Assembly (NCBI RefSeq): GCF_000003605.2
Contig: NW_003158724.1
Coordinates: forward strand, 1,284,824 to 1,348,823
Origin: Saccoglossus kowalevskii
Lineage: Eukaryota; Hemichordata; Enteropneusta; Harrimaniidae
DNA: 64,000 nt
Direction: 5' to 3'
In this document: in pieces, positions 12,217 to 23,426 of the stretch
Layout: every line of letters starts with the position of its first letter
Position numbering within the stretch: position 1 is the stretch's first letter
Made by a program: the position numbers and the translations under genes
Notes under the pieces: generated by a model
The model's input: the letters and a program-made list of their open reading frames with translations, nothing else
Told to the model about the DNA's origin: nothing
Database searches by the model: none

Positions 12217-15200
12217 CCAAATGATCCAAATGACCCGTTTTTAGCCACTATAACTGATTTGTACATCAGCAATAGATATTGTTGCGATGACAATGAATCC
12301 ATCATTTGGACGTCGTATGTGTATCCGACTATAATGTGTTTAAAACGATATTTTTTTCTCTTTAAGCGTATTTCAAAACATTATTCTTGATTGCGAATGC
12401 CCCACCCACTGGGGTGCAATCACGTGACCCTAGAGTTCCATGGTTTCGTTGTCACGGTAATCATGTTGATCATGTGATCAATTTAGCGTTCTTTGTTCCA
12501 GCTAATTTTGAGGAAGAACCATTACTGAAACGAGAAGTAGTTGCTCGGTGACTTGCCTATTGCTAATTAGTCAATTTATCGTGACAATTGCGTAGCCACC
12601 TCGTCGTGTTACATACCACGTATGTGTTGCTGTCGGACCTTTCGAAATGAGGTCTGGGTTTCTCACTGTTATGATATACTCAAATTTCTTGTAGCATTTA
12701 GTAACGGTCGCTTCTCTTAATGAGTAATAAACAAGCAAGCGATGTCAGATTTATTTGATAGTACATCAAACTATGACAGATAAGTATCATTGAATTGTAT
12801 ACACTTTTTATAGTGAAATTATTAATATTATAGACACTACGAACGACACATTATGCAACTTGAATACGAATGAAGAAACTTGGTGCGAAGAGTGATGGCA
12901 TCAACCTAAATGACTAGGTAAAAAGAGTCAACCACGTTTCTCAGAATCTTTTAAGAAATTTTACGTTTAATGCAAGGTGTATTAAACAATTGGGAAATAA
13001 TATGTATGTAATTAAAAATCGTTGTGGTAAATTTTTAATAAATAACATACGTGTTATAGATATGTTGAATTACGCTATAGCTATTTTTATCGATCGATAT
13101 TTTTCCTTGTCGGAGATTGCTGTAATATCTGATATCTCTAAGTGATATCTCACTTAGTAGACACATATATCAAATACACAACATGTTAGTATATTACACA
13201 CCTTTTCCCACCTGTAATATCGTTAGATCCCCTGCGCAGTATTCATGTTTGCGAAAGTCTTCCTTCTCGGTATTTATCACGTATTTTATGAAATGTAGAG
13301 CACCTACTTTGTTTAACTATCCCTAATTATCTACAGAGTCCCCATTAACCTCTGCTAACCTCCCACTTACAACTCTACATTCGAAATTCTGAAATAGAAA
13401 TCATGATGTCTTTTACCATGAGCGATTTTAAAACACTCGTACTTTATTCATGCTGTCTTTTTTGATACTCTTGTAATAAAACCACACTTCACGAATGTGA
13501 TTCTAAACTACGGGCGAACGGATGGACGTGAACTCATAAAATAGCACTGGCGACGCGTCCCTTATCAAACGTGGTCTTAATACACACACACACACACTTT
13601 GTTATGATGTTATTTGCAATCAATTCTGCAACTATTAAAATCAAAACAACGGATGGATGGCAATTTTCACTTACAATTATTCTAGACATGCTTGAACATT
13701 TGAATGGCTCAAAAACTACGGATCATTTCAGGAGTATGGTATTTTCTTAAGGTTCAGTGTATGTCATGCCCATAATGTTTGATAGAAGCAGTCTTAACAC
13801 TTTAGCTCACAGGCACAGATAAAGTGCAGCACACATTCATTTTAGAAGAAGCAGTGTCATAGTGGCCCCAGTATATGCTGTGATTAAAATTATGCTTGTT
13901 TCCAAGAGCACTGCATTTAAATGAAAGAAAACTGCATGGTGTCTCATTAAGTCGACTGACCCCAATGAACCTTCACAACCACTCATATTTTAGAACCTCA
14001 CACTGATTGTTATTTATTCCTTTGAAAATTATAATCTACTTAATGATAGTCTGTTAATATTGAATATTATCGCCTATGATAATGATTTGCCCAGCAAAAT
14101 GACTGCTGAGATTGTTTTCGTAAAACATGCATATGATTAAGCACGTACAGAGGGGATTATTATCGCTAGTCCAAAAACTAATATGAATCTCATTTATTAG
14201 ACATTCAACAGTAATAAAGACTTTTTTTCTTGAAATCACACATATTAAAAGAAATGTAATTAGGGAGTGAAGTAGATGGGGAAAGCAAACAGGGAATATG
14301 TTAATCAGTATTAAGAAAAGCTTGGACATTACTTCATTTTCTGAAGGTGTCGTGTTTTGTATCACGGTTTTGAACATGATGGGTAACTCGATATAGGTAT
14401 GCAAACAAATCACTTTGACATTTCTATAAAAAATAGATGTGTGTTCTATTTTAGATGGATCGACAATGAAATAAAAACGTGTTGTCAATTTGCCGTACAA
14501 ACAATGATTTTTTTCATCGTGTACCGGATACCTAACCTTGACTTCAACATTGGATGACGGACATCTTGTCAATCTATGAATAACCGTAAGGTATTCTGGT
14601 CCTTCTACTGTTACCGTAACCTGTGATTGTGGCCATCCGTGCTAAGTTTGGTAAGGGAAGCGTATAATTAACTTATTACTAAACTTAATAAATTTGTTTT
14701 ACCAGCAACAAATCGGAATTTAACAATAATAAAACAAATAATATTTTTTCATTTATTGCGTATTTAAAAAAAAACGTTATTCAAGAAAAAGCAGATGATA
14801 CTACAATGTTTCGTAATGAGCAATATACGGATTGTTCGAATTATACGCATTAATAAGCTGACTCTGTGGCATCGTACTGCGCCATGCTAGAGCTACTAGA
14901 ACTACCGTACTCAGTGAATTAAGTTGAGCGATGCGTGTAATTTCGAGTAATAGATTTGAAACACACTAAAAGCGTGAACGCAATCTGTTTGACAAATCTT
15001 GCCATTGCAATACGTTTGATATTGTGCGACTACTGATTTCCTCGTAATTTGTAATCTCCGAACCGATCGGCATTTGTCGGGCAACATTAAACAACATTTA
15101 TTAATGGTTTTATGCGGCCAACTATGTTGCATGTGTAATTTCACCATTGGACACATAAGACAAGTTTTGATGATCAATACACAATATGTAATTGCAAGTG

Positions 15201-16027
15201 ATTACTGCGAACCCTTACATCAAACAGGAAACGTTTCATATTGCGGTTCCACGAGTTACAAATAAGTCGACTTAGTTAATCCATGCATACTGCCTGTGTT
15301 ATAATGATGTCACTCGTTATGAAAGTGATGTTCGTGCTCTTCAGTGTTGCACATCTAATACGAAGTGTATTGCGTCATTAAATGCAATGTTCCAATAACT
15401 CTACAATGTTAATACTCATCCACTAACCATGACCATCGTTAGAAGAACTATAACATTTAATTGTCACGCATACACTATAAGATATTTTGATTTATTTAGA
15501 TAATGTGTCCTGTGAACAGCGGCGATGATGCAATACAGCGACAAAAAACTCACATATAAAGTATCAAACACAAGTGTGACGAAAGTGTTTATCAGCAATG
15601 CTAGTACTATTACTGGGAACATTTAAAAGTGAACAAAAAAACAGTTAATTTGACGTGGAATTAATGTTAATCAAGGTTCGCTACTCAACGTAATATAATA
15701 TGAACATCTCCCAAATAGGCTAAGAATTTATATATTCTGTAACAACATTTGCATAGAGGTTTTTACGACGGAAAATGTCGGTTGTGAACAATAGCGACCG
15801 ATTTTGAACAGATACGATCACATAATGAGTGGTGTAATCATGACGAAATTCAAGTTAATCTTATTCATCATTTCTGCTTATTCAGGGTGAATATATACAG
15901 ATATACCGGGATTATTATAGTGCCAGGCTGCTATATTATATCGTCTTACATAATTGTCAAGTAAACCTACATACAATTAACAGTTTATTGCGTGGTGAAA
16001 TTCACATACCAGCAAATACGTTCTCAG
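12217..16027. other. Non-genic stretch
   Basis: No gene is recognised. The longest non-repetitive open frame in the window is here (minus strand 14054-14572, 172 codons). It begins at TTG; its first in-frame ATG lies about 65 codons in, and it shows no known domain. The stretch also contains palindromes at 12466-12481 (ttgatca-tg-tgatcaa) and 13138-13157, and a short (CA)n run at about 13581-13599. Confidence 0.5.
13138..13157. repeat. 8-bp-arm palindrome with a 4-base loop
   Basis: ctaagtga (13138-13145) and tcacttag (13150-13157) are exact reverse complements around tatc. A copy of gatatctc overlaps on the left, giving a small cluster of direct and inverted repeats. It could be a dimeric protein site or chance; no neighbouring gene helps decide. 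Confidence 0.7.
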
Positions 16028-16110
16028 TCACGTTTGAACAATCAAAAATTTGCTGAACAGCCCACGCTCACTCACGTTCAATCAAACAATTGCTGAAAAG
16101 CCCATGCCAG
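16028..16110. repeat. Imperfect tandem duplication, about 40-44 bp
   Basis: Copy 1 (16028-16071) and copy 2 (16072-16110) both read tcacgtt, aatcaaa, an A/T step, ttgctgaa, agccca and gc in the same order. Copy 2 lacks about four bases near its start and differs at several sites. It looks like a small local duplication. It lies about 700 bases before the mobile element and does not resemble its core unit. Confidence 0.75.
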
Positions 16111-16829
16111 ATTAAATACGCCCAAATGTGGTACGTGACAAACTAAAGTTAACTAGAGTGAATCACAGCGTTGAAAAATATGTGGACATTAATTCCTGTA
16201 ACCTCTCATAATTGTGATTTTGATTGAAATTCGAAATTGAAAGGTTGTCGCAGTCCCATGCAATGAATTCAACAATGAAAAGACCACCTAACATATTGCA
16301 TAAAAGTAGAAAACCATAAATAAGCGAAATAGAAATTGACTTTTATACAAATATGTTACCCCATTATATTCTAGTTGTTATATTATACAATCTATGTGAC
16401 TATTCGACAGGTGTCGGGTATCCCCAGTTTCTGTATTGTTCATGACAGCAGATTGGACTTGATAACGCGATTTCTCTACAGACAATTCCATTTTCTTTTC
16501 CAATAATTGAACTGACATCTCGGGGTTGTCGTTTCAGTACGTAATCGTTAATATATAGAAATATATTAAATATGACACGGTGAACAAATTTGCGCTCATT
16601 TATTTTACTACAGAGCCTTAGCAGGCAGTAATACGTACACAAAAAAAAACACATCCGTCTGAATACAAATATGTCGATTATATCAAACCACAAAATGTCC
16701 AAGGGCAACGAAGTGTAACTTATTGTGAAACTATTCTGCTATAGTGACACACTTTTAAAGTTGTGCAAAATATGGTAATTCTGTATTCAATCAATTAATA
16801 ATACCTAACAAGCAGCCTCTCGGCTGAGA
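16111..16829. other. Non-genic spacer before the mobile element
   Basis: I see nothing supportable in this interval. A minus-strand open frame at 16400-16708 (102 codons) has no recognisable features. Confidence 0.5.
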
Positions 16830-16864
16830 TAGCTCCGCTGTTAGCAATGCACATTTCAATTAAA

Positions 16865-18236
16865 GAACAGAAGATATCATTAGAAAATGAACAATATGCA
16901 TAGTATCAATGCAATGGAACTTGCTGTTTTCAACAAGAATTCAAACATATCATTTTTCACCATAAATGATTGTGGTTTTTAACAAGAAGAAAATATCACT
17001 TTTTACCAAAAATGACAAAAATATTCACCAAAATTAGAGAATTAAAGATATCATTACAAAATGAATAAATTTGAGAGAGGTCCACATGTAGTATCTATAT
17101 ATGTAATAGCAAAGCAATTGAACTTGCGGTTTTTAACAAGAAGTTGAAAATATCACTTTTTACCAAAAATGACAAAAATATTCACCAAAATTAGAGAATT
17201 AAAGATATCATTACAAAATGAACAAATCTGAGAGAGGTCCACATGTAGTACNNNNNNNNNNNNNNNNNNNNNNNNNNNNNNNNNNNNNNNNNNNNNNNNN
17301 NNNNNNNNNNNNNNNNNNNNNNNNNNNNNNNNNNNNNNNNNNNNNNNNNNNNNNNNNNNNNNNNNNNNNNNNNNNNNNNNNNNNNNNNNNNNNNNNNNNN
17401 NNNNNNNNNNNNNNNNNNNNNNNNNNNNNNNNNNNNNNNNNNNNNNNNNNNNNNNNNNNNNNNNNNNNNNNNNNNNNNNNNNNNNNNNNNNNNNNNNNNN
17501 NNNNNNNNNNNNNNNNNNNNNNNNNNNNNNNNNNNNNNNNNNNNNNNNNNNNNNNNNNNNNNNNNNNNNNNNNNNNNNNNNNNNNNNNNNNNNNNNNNNN
17601 NNNNNNNNNNNNNNNNNNNNNNNNNNNNNNNNNNNNNNNNNNNNNNNNNNNNNNNNNNNNNNNNNNNNNNNNNNNNNNNNNNNNNNNNNNNNNNNNNNNN
17701 NNNNNNNNNNNNNNNNNNNNNNNNNNNNNNNNNNNNNNNNNNNNNNNNNNNNNNNNNNNNNNNNNNNNNNNNNNNNNNNNNNNNNNNNNNAAAATTAGAG
17801 AACTAAAGATATCATTACAAAATGAACAAATCTGAGAGAGATCCACATGTAGTACCTATATATGTAATATCAAAGCAATTGGACTTGCGGTTTTTCACAA
17901 GAAGTCGAAAATATCACTTTTTACCAAAAATGACAAAAATATTCACCAAAATTAGAGAACTAAAGATATCATTACAAAATGAACAAATCTGAGAGAGATC
18001 CACATGTAGTATCTATATATGTAATATCAAAGCAATTGGACTTGCGTTTTTTAACAAGAAGTCGAAAATATCACTTTTTACCAAAAATTACAAAAATATT
18101 CACCAAAATTAGAGAATTGAAGATATGATCATGAAATGAACAAATCTGAGAGAGGTCTACCCAAGGTACATATACACCAAGTATCAAAGCATTCAGGCTT
18201 GTAGTTTTCAAGAAGAAGTCGAAAAAGTAAAACATT
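16865..18236. repeat. 157-bp tandem array (element core)
   Basis: The landmark ttagaga recurs at 17034, 17191, 17795, 17952 and 18109. Spacing is exactly 157 bases wherever no gap intervenes. The two units after the gap differ at only about four sites. The first (from about 16865) and last (18109-18236) units are clearly more divergent and partly rearranged, as expected for arrays homogenised in the middle. Each unit has A-rich blocks such as acaaaatgaacaaa and accaaaaatgacaaaaa. The 604 bases between the units flanking the gap are not a multiple of 157, so the gap length is probably only an estimate. Confidence 0.92.
17252..17790. other. Assembly gap (539 N)
   Basis: The gap falls entirely inside the 157-bp tandem array and both sides show the same unit, so it most likely reflects unresolved array copies rather than unique sequence. 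Open frames drawn through it on either strand are meaningless. Confidence 0.99.
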
Positions 18237-18280
18237 GACACGGACGACGGACGACGGACGACGACGGACGACGACGGACA
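18237..18280. repeat. GACGGAC/GACG microsatellite of the mobile element
   Basis: The tract alternates gacgac and ggacg steps for about 40 bases directly after the last core unit. It is strongly CG-rich in an AT-rich setting. A microsatellite in this position, between core array and 3' end, is a hallmark of pearl-type elements. Confidence 0.9.
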
Positions 18281-18295
18281 ATCACTCATATGATA

Positions 18296-18326
18296 AGCTC
18301 CGCTCGACAAAGTCGACAGCGGAGCT
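18296..18326. repeat. Subterminal hairpin at the element's right end
   Basis: agctccgct (18296-18304) plus cgac (18305-18308) pair with gtcg (18312-18315) and agcggagct (18318-18326). There is a 3-base loop and one 2-base bulge, giving 13 base pairs. Such a stable hairpin near one end is expected of Helitron/Helentron termini, where it is thought to help end recognition. The same bases supply the terminal inverted repeat shared with the left end. Confidence 0.9.
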
Positions 18327-21293
18327 AACAATTAGTTAATTTACACGTTTATACATTTCCCCGCATGTCAATTAGCTGATTAGCATATTTGGAATCTGTT
18401 TTCACACACGTCCACGAAATATTGAACGAGTACGATGTATGCATTATATATCTAATTATCTCACTTATATTAATACACTTCATAATAAATCGATAAATCA
18501 TAACTTGGGCATATGTGTGTACATTGAACGTCGGTCGGCGTAGTGAAACATGCAATCGAATTACCTGTAAACAATATATTTTATAGTTGTAAACGTTGCA
18601 TGGGACCCATATCGAAAACATATATTTTTCCTAGCACATAATTCAGTCAAACAGCGGTATTCATCATTTGTCTCAGGCAATGCGTGGCTGTTTCTCCATA
18701 GTGTTATACCACGTTTAAAATTACCAACAATAAAACAAAGTGTCGCCATCGGCAATTCGGAGCATACAACTACCAGACAGACTCAAAGAATTATCCTACG
18801 GGCAATATGAACTGAATATAATTTAACATTTCTCGGAACTCTTGATGGTTTCGTCTTCGAAATCGGGTCATCATATTTCTTGACCCTATACATGTGAGTT
18901 ATGCGAGATCAACGCATGAAATGTTGTAGATAGCTATGACAAGCACGCAAAGCCGTGCTGTACGAGGAAGAGCAAATTGCAGTTGACAGAGCGTCAAACA
19001 AAGCCACGTACTGACACAATCGTAAAATTGTTGTGGCACAATCAAAGAGGAGGCTGACATGCGTTTTTTATCTATAATATCCAATTTCATATCTATGAAG
19101 GTGATCAGGGCCTTCGCATAAAACTCACCCAATTTCACGCTGACTTATCTTCGATGACATGCTCGACTGGTTGAGTGATTTAAAAACAGAATACATCAGA
19201 CAAAAAATGTGTTGACTGTATGAAAATCAGGAGCATGCAGTCCCTTTGAAATCCATTGTCACTAAACTGTTTGATTCAGGCCTTTGTATCCCTCAGAAAT
19301 CGGTGACATATTCTGGAGGTGCATCTGGTGTCAAGTATGAATGCATTGGGGAGGTTCAATTATTGTGATGAGCTAATATACTCTGAAATAATGGTAAATG
19401 TTATATTGAAAGAAACCGCGGTCTTATTTATGATGACGAAGTGTGGAGGAAGAGTGCAAGATGAACATCATTCAAGCGATTCAAGACATCGAAGAGTCTA
19501 CATGGGCGTAACAAGTCATGTTTCACAAGCTGCAATTATAAAATGTTGTTCAAAGACAAATTTACATTGTAATCTTTGATTTCAAATTGGCTGCCAGATT
19601 TAGATTCAGGTTCAAATGATAATAGTGACATTTTCATAGAAACAGGCACAAAGTTATTTTTCGTTATTTGCATTTTTTCTTGTGTGTAACCTATCGATCA
19701 CCTAAATATTGACATTCCATTTTTTTTAATAAACATCGACATTACATAACCATATTGTCCGGTTTACGCTAATTTATCCAGCGTGCAGTGACCATGGCCA
19801 CATGTTACAGCAGATGTCCAGAAAGGATATACATTCACGCCACATTCAAAGAAAACGCTCGCTCGAGAAATACCTCGCCGAAACATGGAACGATCATGTT
19901 ATAAAGATGGCTGATTTGTTCATAGTAGAAGCTTTTCGATTGGCCGCATTAAATAATGTTACATGAAGTCAAATGAGGTGATTCGTCTACATGCAAACTG
20001 TTTAAACACGTCGATGATTGATATGACAATAAGTATACGCAAATATATACCAATGTACATGTATTCTTATGTGCCTCGATAAAATACCGCTGACGTATTT
20101 CTTCACCGAACTCCATTAATCAGTTCATCACATCGAACTATGCATTCAAAAGCGAGAGATTCTCCAGTTCACTGATTGGATACGCAATACTGTGATTTGA
20201 ACTTCTAACGGCTTTTTGCAACATCGTCAGAAAATCACTGCTATTGAATTCAGTAAACAATACTCGGAAAATAAATTAACAATGTGAACTTGGTATAGCG
20301 GTGACAATAGTTGATGTACACATTGCGATGTTTATCCATCTCTCATTGTGTGCGCATATATGGTAGGCGGCAGGTGTGGGTGCCTCGCTTTAGCGACAGG
20401 TCATTCAACCATTGTTGCACACAGTCAAATTAATAGAGATGTTACAACAATAAATATATACCTATATCTAAAATATACAACATATATATGCGATGACGTG
20501 TCGCTCATTAGGCATCATGATAATAATCAAAGGTATTAGCCAACAGTGCTTCTCGTGCATATAATGGAACATATGAATTTGATGCAACTGTATAATTATT
20601 GGCAGTGGAAATGACATTTGGTGTCAGCTTGCTGGACCCCTCTTTGACCTACTGTTGTTAAGGCGACAGGGATCAATAAGGCTGCGCAAATGCATTGTCT
20701 CTATTACAAAGCAATGAACTAGCATTTGTCCCGAATTTGATTGATCATTCATTTCAATCTCCAGATAGTTATATTCATTGCAACCGGGTTCCATACTACG
20801 TACTAGTAATTCATATTGACGCATACATTAACATCTCATTAGTGCAATTAGAAAACATCATTCCGTAATCATATTGCACTATTATTATAATCAATAGTTC
20901 TAGTTCGTATGAATTTGTTTATTCGTTTTATGACCTGATAATAATTTAGTAATAATTGTTTCTAAGTAATGAGTGACGTACTAGATAGGATATTGAAGCA
21001 AATGAGCAGCTTTAATGATGCCAACAACAACATCGGCAGAGTCGGCAACGAGGAATTCTACTCATGTCCCTTAAATTAATTAAATACGTCAACATTGAAT
21101 ATTATAGTGTCACTCAAGTGTGGATGACATAAACATTTGTAGCATAATTAGTATTAACATATAGTAGTACAGACAGTCCCGAGTGGGTTTTAGAGTGAAT
21201 AAAGTTGAAAACCAGTAATTAATACACAACTAAAGGTGGTTGAGTTCTACTTTCGTGTTTATGTGTTCATATACATTGTCCTCATTTTCTATT

Positions 21294-21327
<34 letters not shown>
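21294..21327. repeat. (ACATAT)n hexanucleotide microsatellite
   Basis: About five and a half perfect copies of acatat lie in a row. The tract underlies a false His-Ile repeat in the plus-strand open frame 21236-21439. Confidence 0.95.
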
Positions 21328-21818
21328 GCAGTACCGTCAGTTATTCCCAGTCCATTTGCCGTTACTAGTACTAAGTATTTTTGCTTTTTTGATCATTCGT
21401 TTTATTTGTATTTTTGTCCTAATTTCATCCGTATATTAAATGTTTGCTTCTGTATTATTTCCACCACAGATGTTAATGATGAAGCACTACTTATAGGACG
21501 AAAGGTATGCCATTAGCCACGAACAGTTAATTCAACCAGCTGTACTTGTTTAGTAATTATTCGGGTCATGAATAGAAAACCAAATATTGGTGTGCTTTCT
21601 AAGGTTAACTAATATGACCAACATTCAATATGCGTGTCAGTTTGTTCTGTTGAGGAATCTGTTACTCGAGGTAACCATGGAGATAATAACCTCGTCTTTG
21701 GCTTATTACATCTAAGCAAATTCAAGTAACGTATCTACTATTACAATGGTATTGTTATAACATTCCAGTGGTTACGTGTACAGCATACTTGAGGGTTGGG
21801 AATGGTTTAGTTGTCATG

Positions 21819-21841
21819 TATATATATATATATATATATAC
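21819..21841. repeat. (TA)n microsatellite
   Basis: A pure alternating T/A run of about 23 bases, flanked on both sides by 'catg' so that the whole is nearly palindromic (catg-TA run-catg). Confidence 0.93.
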
Positions 21842-23410
21842 ATGTCCACGTCATGCAGTCACGGAAATAACTGCGCCCTCAAATGCCGGATATATAATAT
21901 GTGATGAATGATTATATCTCAAAATCATATGTAAGCTCAAAACTACAACTCCACATGACAGCACAGTGATGTATTCACAACCCACCAGTCAATGATAACA
22001 CTGCATTCACCCATAATTGATTCTACCTAGATTAAATATACTGCAAAATACAAATGCAAATGCAGTGTATTTCGATAAAATGGAGCTTTTTTAGCTACTT
22101 CGGGTAAATTAATGTATTTTACAAATATTCCATGTCAATTTCAGGGCCACGTCTTCCGTGAAAATAAAAAAAAAACTGATGTTCACCAATTAGCCGCGTA
22201 TCATTTCCGCCATTGCTGCAAATTGACTGCAGATTAGTGTAGTATTTTTTCCGGGAAATCGCTCTAAATAACGTACATCGGCACACTAGACATGTAGTCC
22301 CGTGTATTGTCTTGCTATATGTGAATATCGTTGGGACATATTTACTTGATTTGAGAAATAATTGGCTCCATTGTACATTTTGTGTATGCTCACGGCACTG
22401 TTTACTCAAACAATTCATTGTTGCCGATTCAATCCATTCTAGCGATGAGCTCTGACTGCGTATAGCTGGAGGTCGTTGTGATTGAAGTCACGGGAATCGA
22501 TGGCTGTCCATAAGCTTGTTGTTGGCATATTTGCTTTTTTTTCCAAGAATAGAATAACGTGACATTTTAGAATGCACGTTAGGTTAGTAACTTAAAGTCG
22601 CTCACGGATGATAGCAATTGTAGAGAAGCATCTCCTGCTTGCGAGGATTACCTTTACTATTTCGCTACTCCAATATCAGACACTTGATGGTATAGAGCAT
22701 ACTATTGAGAGGAAATTAACATTACATACCACTTTGCTGCAGTATATGTGACATTGTTGAAATCTGAAACGCCGCGAGAAACAAACTCCAACTAACAGTA
22801 TTGTGCAGGTGAATGTTGCATACACAAATACTCCGTCGGTTGCTCATTGTGAAATTCAGTGGGTTGCTAATAAAAACATCATTTTATTGAAAATCTTGTA
22901 TCCGTTTATCCAAATTAATCTGTTATGCTTAATTACAAAGTGAACAAACCAACTTGTTTTTGCGTTGATGAAAATACATGGTCATAATTATAAAAGCAGA
23001 CAATTCCACAGAAACGTTGCTAAGATAACGTACTACGAACATATTGTCGACATACATCATAATTATTTCTAAGAGATACACAATGGTACGCCTGTCAGAT
23101 GACTAATGTACGTGTGCTTATAATACCATGACTTTTAAGGTAAGCAATTGGCCATAAAATGAACTCATTCGGGAGGCGACTACACTCAATAGCTAATAGT
23201 AGTAGTAGTAAAACAATAATTCTGAAAAGAGAATGCAGCAAGTAATCATACTCAGAATACGTCTTATTTTTTTGCAATAATATTTCGCTATTGCGTCATT
23301 TACATTTTAGTCAGGACTGAAATTGACAAGTTCCGCCATAGTGAAAGCGGACCCACTTAGCCTCATTTCTTTCCTCTTTATTGAGATTAATTACTTGGAA
23401 TGAACGATAA

Positions 23411-23426
23411 CTATCGGAACCGATAG
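23411..23426. repeat. Palindrome with 7-bp arms
   Basis: ctatcgg (23411-23417) and ccgatag (23420-23426) are exact complements around aa. The compact symmetry would suit a dimeric DNA-binding protein. There is no further support. Confidence 0.6.

Larger units (their letters stand above)
16830..18327. mobile_element. Non-autonomous transposable element, Helentron / 'pearl'-like
   Basis: Both ends carry the same 12-base inverted sequence: tagctccgctgt at 16830-16841 and its exact complement acagcggagcta at 18316-18327. Between them lie a short left region, a tandem array of 157-bp core units, a GACGGAC/GACG microsatellite and a strong subterminal hairpin. This order (tandem core of about 160 bp, then microsatellite, then hairpin end) is known from 'pearl' elements of bivalves and other non-autonomous Helentron-type elements. 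No transposase or Rep/helicase frame is visible, so it would need a helper. The inverted ends plus TA at both outer borders would also fit a TA-inserting MITE, so class assignment is moderate. The array is interrupted by an assembly gap, so true length is unknown. Confidence 0.7.

Noticed and set aside
17211-17846. Open frames of over 200 codons on both strands
   Set aside because: Almost the entire length is assembly gap; stops cannot be seen in N.
18071-18331. Minus-strand 86-codon frame
   Set aside because: It lies inside the mobile element's last core unit, microsatellite and hairpin; the peptide has a serine/valine repeat from the GACGGAC run.
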